Origin: Glandiceps talaboti
Taxonomy: Eukaryota > Hemichordata > Enteropneusta > Spengelidae
Length of the DNA stretch: 64,000 bases
NCBI RefSeq assembly: GCF_964340395.1
Contig: NC_135560.1
Coordinates: 15,268,598-15,332,597 of the forward strand
Reading direction: 5' to 3'
In this document: in pieces, positions 17,213 through 28,989 of the stretch
Layout of the letters: every line of letters starts with the position of its first letter
How positions within the stretch are numbered: the first letter of the stretch is position 1
Program-made: the position numbers and the translations under genes
The notes under the pieces: generated by a model
What the model was told of the DNA's origin: nothing
The model's input: the letters and a program-made list of their open reading frames with translations, nothing else
Databases searched by the model: none

Positions 17213-17645
17213 GATTTTGAAATGTTATTTCATGATTTAAAATCACATAATTTTCACGTGATTGCCAAGAAATACGAATTGAAACTTGTTTCGCATTATG
17301 TCTTTTAGCACTAGTCCAGGGTTCATTACAGGAGTTAACATACATATGTATATGTATGAGATGAACAATATATATTCATAACTCTTTACCTGAAATGAAT
17401 AGGCACTCATAAGTCATGAATATTTATTGTTCATATAATACGTATGCCTGTCTGCTAACTCCCGTGAGCAACGCCTGACTACTGCTAGGATTGTCACAAT
17501 GAATGCGAATGCGAATGCGAATGCGAATGCGAATGCGAAAATCAATTTGGTCATTCTTGGCAATCGAGCGATATTTGTGATGTGAAATCATGAATTGACT
17601 CTCCAGAACTAAAGGTTTGTGAGTTTATGCCTTTATTTACCCGAG
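17213..17645. mobile_element. Palindromic foldback element, copy C
   Basis: The two halves are inverted copies of one another almost to the centre. 'ttatttcatgatttaaaatc' (17226-17245) pairs with 'gatgtgaaatcatgaattga' (17579-17598). 'tgattgccaag' (17260) pairs with 'cttggcaatcg' (17557). 'ggagttaacatac' (17330) pairs with 'gtatgcctgtctgctaactc' (17442-17461). 'gatgaacaatatat' pairs with 'atttattgttcat' around the centre. The right end ('gactctccagaac', then 'atgcctttattta') matches the ends of copies A and B at 62 and 63 kb. No coding capacity is present, so it is a MITE or foldback transposon. Confidence 0.8.
17501..17539 (+). repeat. (GAATGC)n hexamer, about 6.5 copies
   Basis: Perfect head-to-tail hexamers inside the right arm of foldback copy C. 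The opposite arm has only the single unexpanded counterpart 'tttcgcatta', so the expansion took place after the palindrome formed. Confidence 0.95.
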
Positions 17646-18587
17646 TGATGTTTCACTTTAAATAATTTATCCAAGGGATTAGGGGATTATCGGTGAAGTT
17701 CACAATGACGGTTCGCTAGTCATGGCGGCAACATTACATACACAATTCAAAACATCAGTGAATTGAAGAAGCCAGTACGAAGAATACACATTGAAAATCC
17801 TTTCCACAACAAACAACGGAATGAATTTGTTGTTAGTTACAATTGTGAGATGAGATGTTTGTATGCCACATTGTGTCTATTACATGTATCAACATTGCAT
17901 TAGCGATTGTATTTTGGTAAGAAAATTACATTTGTGGTTTTGCAATCTCAGAGATAACGTATACAATTGTAACTAAGTCCTGGTTATTGTCAATATATGA
18001 ATGTTTAAATGATATATTGCCTAAAAGATATCATTCACGTGATTGCAGTTTCCCTACCTGTATAAAGAGTTTGAAATGTTATATTTCCCCATTTGGCAAT
18101 TTAGGATTCGTAACGCTTTTTCTTATAATTAAAGACGATGCTTCATAGCCATCAAGCGTTGTTGTTACTCAGTTGTAATGCAATCAATTGGATAAAGGAA
18201 GAAGCACGGAGTATACGTATTCATGGAGAAAATTCACAGGGAGTCTCCAGAACTCGAATCCCTCATTTTTCCTGTGGTTTATGGTAAATTTGTATTAACA
18301 AGAAATTGTTCCATCTTATAGTTGAAATGTTTAGGCTAGGATGGCAAAAAATAGTTATTGAGCCAATTTTGAAGTGAATACATAACGTATAAGATGTTGT
18401 CGATTCCTTTAACAATATACCAAACTTTCAAAATATTGCGTAATACGAATATAATTTATCACTGACGATTAGTTTTCTGTAAATTTTATTTTAATGAACT
18501 CCCGGCAACAATATATTTTGTTTTACTTACGGTGTGAATTACCTACACTACAGATTTGCCTGAGCCTATACAGTAACATTTGCAAAA
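17646..18587. other. Intergenic, nothing recognised
   Basis: No supported feature. 'gagtctccagaactcgaat' at 18240 loosely resembles the end of the foldback family, but no second arm was seen. Confidence 0.5.
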
Positions 18588-18605
18588 TGACCCCCCCCCC
18601 CTCAC

Positions 18606-18660
<55 letters not shown>

Positions 18661-18762
18661 AAAATGCCAAAATAACCCCTCACTATAAGTGATGCCTTTT
18701 TTTCAAATATGACGACCCTCCTAAAAACAACCTGCCGGTAGTTAAGCTGATCGGCGCCTAAG
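18588..18762. repeat. Degenerate right end of the TIR element family, holding a (CA)n array
   Basis: Poly-C 'tgaccccccccccc' (18588-18601) is followed by (CA)n at about 18608-18658, 'atgacgaccctcc', and finally 'ctgatcggcgcctaa' (18747-18761). This resembles the right terminus 'ctgatcgctccctaa' of the element at 21452-23821. It is probably a diverged solo end. Confidence 0.45.
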
Positions 18763-19039
18763 AATGTAGCCGGGAACGTAGATATGTACGTGTAGGTGTT
18801 CATGTATCAATTGCCACATACAATATTTGCTCGCCCCTGAGTAATGTAATCCAATCCAATCTCGGAGTACAGTCTTGTCTGTTTACGAGAGCATGTTAAG
18901 AAATGTAATTTCTCATCGAATGGCTTAAAATAACATGGTCTGACCTGTTCCTTTAGTTTTACATGGTATGTATCACCCTTTGCACTAGATGAAAGAGAAG
19001 GTTCACATTTATTTTGATTAATTCCAAAAGCTAGACTAA
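18763..19039. other. Intergenic, nothing recognised
   Basis: No supported feature. Confidence 0.5.
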
Positions 19040-19830
19040 GCTTAACTTTGACATTTGACCTTGAAGGTGAAGCCTCGAGATATCAGACGAAAGGTAATGT
19101 CTGATAACATGCCGGTAGATACGTTAACTAGACCTTCTATGTATTATAGTTCTTTGGATAATCACATAGGAAAGACGATGCTGACGACACATCAGAGAAT
19201 ATTTATGACCTTTTTTGACTCTGACTGGAAATTGTCATTTATGAAGTCAGAGTATTTGAAAATTCATAATACGGTCACCATCCAGCAAGAAGAAATGCAG
19301 ACATAATGATGCTTCACTTCAATTGTGTATCACATGTTATTACCAGCTACACTTAAATAATACAGAGGTGGTAATATCGTCGTGTTGACACTTGACATTG
19401 AAGGAAAAGGTCAAGGTCAAACGTACTGGTACTAGCCACATCTGATGATGTGGCCGTAGAACATTCAACTGAGTTTATTGTTTGACGTCGGACCACTTTG
19501 AAGGTTAACTGTTATCATATCAAATCAACTGCTATATCTGATAATATTGCGGTAGACATGTACAACTGAAATTAATCTGTGTGTGTTATGTTTCCTGGTC
19601 GTATATAGATAGTGGATTTATTACACCATTCCCCATATATCCTCCATTACCTACCTCTGCTAGAAATTGGCTACTGTAACACTTCAATTATACAATATGC
19701 ACAGATTTCTTCGTTATGACATTTGACATTGAACGAAAAAGTCAAGACCAAGCCTACTGTACGAGAAAATAGGTCATACCTGTTGATAACATTGAACTGA
19801 GTTTGAGCTAGTTTACAAAAGGTGTCGATT
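19040..19830 (+). repeat. Diverged repeat region with TGACATTTGACNTTGAAGG motifs
   Basis: Related blocks 'tgacatttgaccttgaaggt' (19048), 'tgacacttgacattgaagga' (19385) and 'tgacatttgacattgaacga' (19717) lie about 335 bp apart. Each is followed by a 'gtcaaggtcaa'-like stretch or 'gataacat...gtaga' block. This suggests about three diverged tandem units. The motif is common in dispersed repeats of marine invertebrates. The open frame at 19055-19306 lies in it and is not a gene. Confidence 0.6.
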
Positions 19831-21448
19831 ACAACAATATCGGTCATCAATTGTTTTAAATTTGAAAGTCGTGAAACTAAGCAAGTATGTTCTTATAAAA
19901 GTGTCCACAATCGTAGTATAGTATGTGACCTTCAAATCAAATCAGAATGAAATTGGCCTTTGTATTTACGATATAAGCTTTATGTATGGCTGGCCAGGTA
20001 CGGATGAAAGCAATTCCTTTACTTTGCCGACTAAGGCTAAGCACAAAACAACTAACAAAAAACCGAAAACCTCCAAACTGTATGAAGAGTGTATTTAGAT
20101 TTAGACACCATGTTCATCATATTTGCCTTGAATGTCTGAATGTAGTTAATTTTGTACCTGACGCCTGGCTGGCTAGGTTTGTATGAAAACATTCTTGAAT
20201 TATTCATTACTTATCCTACAGGATTGTAGTATCGATGCATGTCATAAGGCGATGAAAAATCACCTCAACAACCGGATACCTGATACAAATCCCACTACAT
20301 GATTGACTCACTGTTGACAGCAGTCTAGGGAAAGTCAAACCTTCGTGCGCATGCCCAACTGCCACTGGAATTTATTGTAGCACTATTATGTCGTCAAACT
20401 TATTTTCTAAAGTCGATAGAATTTCATGTAAATACGTGCAAGAAGCCAAACATATCTTGACATAGCTGTCAAACTTAGTGTAGCTTTCATCTGCCGAGGA
20501 ATATAATACTACACCCCAAGGACAATACATGGCGTCTACCAGTTGACATATTAACTAAGCTGGCTAGCTAACAGCAATCTTATTAGTATTCAAAAGACTT
20601 GGTTTCCAATTGTTATATATATACTTTCACTAAGACTGATATAATAAAAATTGAAATATGTTTTCACCTGTCGTCATATAGAATATTTGATATGAAATTT
20701 TTACGACTGCCACAATCACATATGGCGAACTTATATAATATGGTCAATCAATCATTCTGTACTAAGCACGTTATTTACGTTATAACCCCTATTTTCAGCT
20801 GACATCAAATTGTAATAGCGTGACGGTAACCGTATCCACCAGGATCTCATAATGGTTCGGCTTTAGTAGAAAGGAGCGATTTTTTTTTGTCTTCAATACA
20901 TGCATATTTAAGGACATCACGCTAACGTGATCTATGTGCTATTAAAATATATCCTATCCATAATTCAGTGATTTTGTAGCTTAAATAGCGGGAAGAGAGC
21001 GAGAGAAGCAGATAATGTGTTCCATGATGAAAGGTTTATATTACATATTCTAAAATAATCCTGGATGAAATCTGATAGTTATGAATTCTTTAATACATTG
21101 GTGATTTCCTCTAAATTTGATTCGGCTATTAGGATCTTTTATGCTGGGGTACATATGTATTATGAATGAGAGACATTTCTGCAATAAGCAACACTAAGTC
21201 ATTAGGAGGATATACTACAGATTACAAGCAAAGTCGTTTTTTCCAACCCTGCTAAAAAGTGTCTTACTTCTGTAACTATTTATAAGGCAATGTTTTGTTA
21301 TGGTCTGTAACACTGTAAGACCTCATAGGCCTGTTGTGTATTAAGCAAATGGTACATTACTCTGATCACTACTTCATGAAACTACATCACAAAAGACAAA
21401 CACCTATTATTAATTCCAAACAGTGCATCTAGGCATGAATCTATAACC
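19831..21448. other. Intergenic, nothing firm
   Basis: A short repeated phrase ('atggctggccaggtacggatgaa' and 'ctggctggctaggtttgtatgaa', 19985 and 20165) is the only structure noticed. Confidence 0.5.
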
Positions 21449-21451
21449 TAA

Positions 21452-23821
21452 GGGAGCGATCAATTTTTACGGCCGGGGGTGGGCAGGTGACTTTTTGTTC
21501 ATGTTGTACTTAAAAATAGTGACCCCCTGCAATTCATCCACAAAAAAATCCAACCCCCCTCTGACAAATAAAAAAACACAATGACCCCCCCCCCCGTCTG
21601 TTGACAAGAAACACTCTTTTTGTTCTTGCAAAAGACACTCTATACTCAAAGCATAATACCGCACACTGCATAGTTAATTTTACATGTTACATTTTCAGTA
21701 ATTTAAAGTGTATCTGGTAAATTGTTAACCGAAATCCATTGTTTCACATGTATAAAGTTCTTTAGATAGGAACCCTATTAAAAGTATGATTGTCTGTTCA
21801 CGGACATACAAAATATTCAGGTTTTAGTAACCAAAAGTTCTAGGATATCTCTTAGATTGAGTGAACTATTAATATTGATTAATTCAGCTAATTATCAAGT
21901 ACAATATTATAAATGGAGATAATATATTTGTAAACCCAAGTCAATAACTGTCACACATAATGATGTACTTGCATTATAATATAATGAATTGTTTACATCA
22001 TATAAAGATATGTTCACATCATATAGTCAATGTATTGTTTTCTTTAGACTTAACACAACTGCGGCTTTCCATACATGTACACGTTTGCACTCCTCAAGGT
22101 ACTTGTTTGTCCTGTTCATAATTGGCACCTACTCAAAACCCCACCTACCCCCCCCCCCCCCACCCACATTCATTGACCACACTGCTAATTTTAACCAAAA
22201 TATTTTTGAAAGGTTTTGAATAATGAAATGTGATAAATGTCATTGGTTTCAAAATATAAATTAAAAAATGTCATAAACATGTTTTCTGTAGTACAGCAGT
22301 TTCTAATAAGCTAGATTACTAATTCAATTCACCTTCTATTGGCTATGTTGTCCAGTATATTGCTGGCAACATGATAGCCTTGAAAATAAACACATTCTAA
22401 TACCAAGGAAATGTAATATTATGATCTGCTGACAAAATTGTACTCGCAGTATCCAGTCACTCAATGTGGATACTAGATATTCCAGGGGAGATGTAAAATC
22501 TAATTTTCCTCATAACTTTGCACCGTGTCAGTACTATAGAAGTCCTGGCTACTAGATCATCATCAAACAAATCTGCGTTTATGACTTTGTTTATCAGTCA
22601 TTCACATAATATATATTCTCCGAGAATCCGATTAATATTGTGTTCACCTTGGAATATATTTCTTTCTTGGTAGTTTATGGTGTAAAACAATAGCAAGAGA
22701 AAAGTGGGTTTCACATGTAGCCTGGTAACATGTATTAAACTTGGTGATGGTCACAGTATCAGAGAAGAAGTGAAACACAAACACTGAAAAGTAATTTTTG
22801 ATAAGACATGTAGTTCGTACTATAGCTATGCAAAGTAACAGTTCAACAGTTTGTACATGTATGATAAATCAACACATTAGGGTTGAGATCAGTAGGTAAA
22901 AAACTAATTCTTTTAGTAAGACCTCAAAACCCCTTTCCCATCCCCTTCTAACTAAATTGGTAAAATTGTTGCACAGAGCACAATCAATTTCAAATCAGTA
23001 TGTAGTATTATGTAGTGCTATCAATACAAAGTCAGTATGTAGTGAGGAAAAATAGATCTTTTATTGGCACAATAAATGTATTTTAGTGCCATGCATAACA
23101 ATTTTTTCCCATTTTTCAATCTGACATTTTTAGAACTGTTTGTATTGGGGCACAAAACAGATTTCATTATAAAAGACCTCTTACCCCTACCCCACACTAC
23201 AAGATGACACAATGCAACTCGTGGCATGCAATAGCAAGAAGTCATTTCTAACAAATAACTGTTGCTTAAAGTTGGCCATGGTGCAGTGTTGTGACACCAT
23301 ACCATATGTATTGGATGTATCAAGAGACAGAGTTTATGTTATATTTGAATGTATAGTTATAGTTATTTGTTTATGGTTTATTTTATGCACATACATTCTT
23401 TTGTTTAATAGCTCTCACAGTGCCCGCAAGCGGCAGCACAGCGGCTCAATGATTAGTATGCATGCATGTCCTATATACAATGCGGTGGCTTTTTGGTGGT
23501 TTTACCCAAGAATGCATTGCGGTACAATGACTACTCCATGCCGAGAGCACTATCTATGATATCATCATGAGGCAGCCGCTCACAAATGAATCTACCAAGC
23601 TGTGCGAGCTTAGGGGCTTTGGCCTAGTTATGATATCAAATGTATGGACATTTAAGTACAGGAGCTTGGCTCATGATTTGTTTAGTTGAAAACAAGGTGA
23701 CCCCCCCCCCCCTTTATTCACTTCATAAAAAATGATGAACCCCCTTCGTTGAGTCCCAAATTAAGGTGACCCCCCCCCCCTGACTTGCCCCCCCCCCCGG
23801 CCGTAAAAACTGATCGCTCCC
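21452..23821. mobile_element. 2.37-kb TIR element with TAA target duplication (PIF/Harbinger-like, non-autonomous)
   Basis: The left end GGGAGCGATCAATTTTTACG continues as GCCGGGGG. The right end is its inverted copy over 28 bp with one mismatch. The trinucleotide TAA flanks both ends (21449-21451 and 23822-23824). A 3-bp TWA target duplication with G-rich inverted ends is typical of PIF/Harbinger transposons. Subterminal 'ggtgaccccccccc' blocks occur at both ends in the same orientation (about 21520-21595 and 23697-23780). The longest internal frames (about 76-115 residues) show no transposase motif, so it is probably a deletion derivative. Confidence 0.75.
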
Positions 23822-23824
23822 TAA

Positions 23825-26800
23825 ATGGGAGTTGTGTTTTCTCTAAATGGACATAATGTATTACATACACAAATATTTGCGGAGTTAGATTTGCTTGTCG
23901 GTTTTATGTGACATTTGTGAGATTCGTTACTTTTAATGCGAACACTATTCATATGATTCGATTTAACTTCGTCTATAATGAAGTGATGTCTGGGATCACA
24001 GCATCTTTATAGGCCCATGACAATGCCAAAACTTGCCGAGATATTCCAAAGCCCGCGTATGCGTCCTTTTCTGCAACAGTAACGAGACCCACATGTCGAC
24101 AAACCTTTTGGCGAATGTGATGAATTGACATTGTAATAGGTTAATCGTGATTGGTAAGAAAACAGGCTAACCACATCTGTTAATCGAAATGAATATTAAT
24201 TATACTAAAGTCTAGATCCACATGCTCTCACCCTGGACCTATCTTGAAAATACTTCTGCTTGAAAAAGTCGCGAAGAATGACAAAACCTTTGCACGTGTG
24301 ATAAATTAACACATCAACATGCTACTCATGATTGTGACAACAACACCACTCCTGTACCTTGTTCAATATTCATAATTGTTGTTAATTGTGATATTGTAGA
24401 ATGGATATATGTTGGAAAGTAGCTTTCATTTCACAATTAAGTACAGCACTTAATAGTAGAACTGGGTGCTCAAGACATTGTATGTATTGAAATTTGAACT
24501 TGAGCAGAAGAGGACAACACACTTTAAAAAGTCTTGAATCAAAATATGGACATTATATGTATAACCACCATAAACTGTAGAATACAACACACTTCTGCGT
24601 TTCATTAACCTAACCACCAATCTCTGTTTAAAAAAAAAAGGATACAATATATGGTGGCAGGTGTCAAAGTATTTGCACCTAAGCACTCCAAAATTTTGGT
24701 CGACCAAGAAATATAAATGTCTCTGTGACGTTGAAAATGCAATTTGGATAATTATACTGACTGAAAGTATTCCTAAATGTCATGGATTTAAGTACGGACA
24801 ACATTGTATGAAATTTGATAAAAGATTCAACCCAGCACAGTTATCTATTGACGCCAGCTACGATAAAGTAATCGGCAGTTTTCCCTTGACGGCATGTCAA
24901 GTTATTTCACCGCGCATAAAGTGACAAGCTTTAAGCCAGACTTTTCCCAAACAAATTTCTCAAAACACCCACGCTTTCCTCCTTACATAATACTCTTTAC
25001 CAGCTATGGGCAAAACTAGCCAGTTCTGATTCTTCAGAGAGAAATGTGAGTTCTACGTACAAGATAACTACACTAAAAGTGTTACACGTGGGAGTACATG
25101 TTTGAAGCTGTTGTTAAATCAAAGTAAAATGTTGTAAAATGTATATATCTACTGATATTTTCACATTTACGTCATCGGATTGCCATTTAAGTGAAAACGG
25201 CAACGATGTCCAATCCAGTCGGAATATACACAGTTACAATTAAAAAATCCCAGTTTGTCCTGCTCGCAGATAGAGCTAGTTCTGACATTGCCATTACCCA
25301 TTTTATGTCGTGTCAGAATCGGGTCTTTACTTATTCCGTCTGCAAGCATTATCAATCCCAGGCCCATCCATTAAACTTCATAGGACTTGACATGCATAAC
25401 AGAACAACTATTTGTGTCCAGACAATTACAATGTTATGTAACGTAACGCCGTTCCTTTGTTGAACGGTGTGTACGTCTACCTTCGGCAGAGTACGACGGT
25501 GGTTATTTCTATATTGAATATACTAATGTTATGTACAGGCAAGTTTTGTATTCAACCTAATAGGAAATACCAAACTGTGTCATGCATTCTAATTCATGAC
25601 ATTTCAGATGTGATGTAATCGCCAGGATTTTACCAATGTATATTTTACAAAGATATAAGCTCACGTAATGGAACCCGCAATTGCAACATGGTTTTCAAAC
25701 TAGCACAATTTGTGACTCAAGACTTACAGGAGTCAGTGGCATGATATTCAATGCATGAGTTCATCTCTATTGCGATAATATAACTGACATAATGGTATGG
25801 CATGTATATGTTATGTATGTACACGCGTATATGTATACTTTACACCCCGTCGCTGAAACTGCCCATATCCAATTCATGAAATTTGCAGACAATTTTCCAA
25901 TTTCATGAAATTTCTTATGGAATTATACACAAATTCCGACCTAAAAGGGGCGAAGCTAATTTTAGGGGGGCAAGGGTTTTTGAACTGGGTTTTAGAAACT
26001 TCCGTGGTAAATGAATAAAAGGTGATCAATGGAAAAGCCGTTTACAACGTCAGCACCACCTCCCCACTTCGACTGTCCTTCACTTGCTCACACTTTCCAC
26101 TGACTCGGAGCTGTTAACATTACCATATCTTACCCAAGAGTAGATTCTTATAATCTGATTACTCACCCTTCCTTTCAGCCTCCATACAGAACCAGACAGA
26201 TAGACAGATCGTCATTGAAAATGTTTCCAAACTCATTAATGTATTCGGAATATGTCACACAATTTGTATATGTGTGTGTGTGTGTGATCATTGTATCCAT
26301 GACTAGTGCTATATTCAAACGCTGCTTGACAAAATATACATTGACGTGCTGTGTACATAAGCGGTACGTAACTAATGACGTACTCTACAAAATAAGGCGC
26401 ATTGTAACAACACAGCTATACACAATCGATATAAAACGTAATTTCAAAACAGCATATCTAGACACATAGGTTATATTGCAATCCTTCTTGAAAAAAAAAG
26501 ACATGGACGTACTTTTTATTGTTAAATAGTGCTGACACAATCATCAAAATACAGCAAAACTGCAACTCCAGAACAGCCATAGACGCATACACAATTTCGC
26601 AATAGTATGTCAAGAGACTTAATATTTCAACACTACTTTAAAAAAAATAGTGAGTTGTTTCTGGCAACAACTAAACTAGGTTGCAATGAAAACAAACAGT
26701 GTTGTAAAACAGCGTTGGATTTCCTAAAAATAGCACATCATCACTTTCAAGATGCTACAAATCTGGTATAGTGAATATTCAATCTGCATCGATCAAACAT

Positions 26801-28740
26801 CTTAGTTCGTTGTCTCGAAAACAAATTAATATTGAATGATACCAAATATATTGTCAAAAATTGACCTTTCCTACAACTGGCTGAGATAAAGTAGAGGTAA
26901 CACATTTCTATCAAATTCGTCGATATTATGATATGGCTACGGGTTACCAATATTTTAGAGTAGATGCAATAAGAACACAAAATGTCAGGTCTATGGAAAA
27001 GAAAGGTAATCGATTATGAATCGATTTTACCGACGAGGTGATCTCGACATTTTCTCAATATTTTGAAGAGTGCAAATTACACAAAATGTGCATATGTTCA
27101 TGCTTTCTATCTTTGCTTGTTTTATGCAACCATGTTTACGTCATCATTCTTGAATAATATTGACAATTTCGTGTCTAAAACCTATTGATCAAAAGTTGAC
27201 CTTAAATCATTTTTTGTTGTGTTATTCTTCCTTTTCACTGAAAGTACAAATCACTGTTTGGTACCATTAAACTTTCAGTGTTTCAAATTCTTAAAGCGGC
27301 ACAAGCTGAGTTTATAAGCTTTTCATTCAAGTGCAAATACTAAACAAAAAAACTTTGATAATTAAACATTCTAGTATAATGTTAATGTTGATGCATAATT
27401 CCGTGCCATTATAACTTGTGTTCTGCCATTGTGAGAACTGTTGGTCGTATAGCAAAAAGGTGCTATACATTTCTTGATACGTATAATGAATTACGTCATT
27501 GGATCGTCTGTAATTAGTTATAACCTAATACCTGGTTTGAGTTCAGTTTATTACAAGTGATGGCTAAGTATACATCATTAAGTAGAATACTTTGAGAACG
27601 TTTTAATATGCAGATACAATTACCTTCTGAAAGAAGGTTGTCTTTTGGATTAAACTTCAACGACCTAATCATTTGTACCGAGAGTGAATTCTTCAGATAA
27701 AACAAAACATCGTATGAGTCTAACTTCCTTTGACCTGTTATTGGTGTTACCTTTTCAAGCAGATTTAATTCTTCATATTCGAAGGGGATTTGGTTACTAA
27801 TGCCAGATTAGAGTCACTTTCACCGTCTTTCACCAGAGATTAATGTACACAAATCCCTACTTAGAAACATATGTGTGCCCTTGGAGGCATCTAAGAGATC
27901 ATTTCTCATTAAACGGTTTCTCAAGGACAACATTGTCATTTGTTTCCTAATATTAACTCTATCAACAAACGGAGATTAATCCAGGTCCATATTCTCACAA
28001 TCAAGGCCAATGTAGCCTGTAGCCTTATCGCGAACGATTCTATTAAGTACACAAGATGTGTTCAACAAAGTGAATGGGGCTACACAGAATTACTTCTCTG
28101 CATATTTGTCACCTCGCCTAATCGGTGAAAAACCTGCTGAGCTCCCAAAAAACTTGAAATAGTTTTGTAGTTACCGTAACATGTCTCATTGCCACTAGCA
28201 TATATTACCACTATATATTTCACAAGCTTAGCTCTTGCTTCTATGTTTATGGGGATGCTTGTCTTCATAGTTTTGAATTATGTCGATTGACGGTTTATAA
28301 AGGAAAAAAAGCTATTTTCTCTGTTGACCGTTTTCGTACAGGTGTCGTGCGTATTGAACATTACAAATTGATCTTTAGCAGAGCATGGCACTGTCATGGG
28401 ATAACAGCCTTTTACACAACACATTCCTCTGTACATCTAAAACTGTCAACCTGCCTCCAGGTGAGAAATCAATACCGTAGATCTAATTGCAGCGGAAAAC
28501 ATTATACTTAATCATAAAACATACGTGCCAGAGAATGTGTGTTGCATAATTAGGCATTCTCTTCTGATGTATTCAAACTAATCGAATATTTAACGCTTTC
28601 AAAGCTTAAGGTTATAATCTGGTAAGCGAAGTGATACATTGTACGAATAAAGAGAACAACAGGCTTGAAACAGAGAGAAATCAGCTCTGTGCTAAACCGG
28701 CGCACAATCAATAACTGGATTCCTTTGAATATTCACCCAT
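23825..28740. other. Intergenic, nothing recognised
   Basis: Almost 5 kb with no supported gene or strong repeat. A palindromic phrase around 'tttcatgaaat' lies near 25878-25912. Confidence 0.5.
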
Positions 28741-28752
28741 TCTGTCTATCTA

Positions 28753-28805
<53 letters not shown>

Positions 28806-28813
28806 CTGTCTGT
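28741..28813 (+). repeat. (TCTG)n microsatellite
   Basis: About 16 TCTG units with a TCTA start and one TCCG variant. CCAT-rich cryptic repeats follow up to about 28880. Confidence 0.95.
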
Positions 28814-28944
28814 GTATCTTATCAACCCACCCATCCATGGATCGGCCTATTTACATCCATCCATCCAACCTTCCATACATCAATTAATTTATCTCATACG
28901 ACATTTATCTGACTGATACCAGTCTGTCAGTGTATTGGATTTGC

Positions 28945-28955
28945 TTGTCTGTCTC

Positions 28956-28989
<34 letters not shown>
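28945..28989 (+). repeat. (TCTG)n microsatellite, second tract
   Basis: About 10 TCTG units about 130 bp from the first tract, with the same motif and orientation. Confidence 0.95.
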
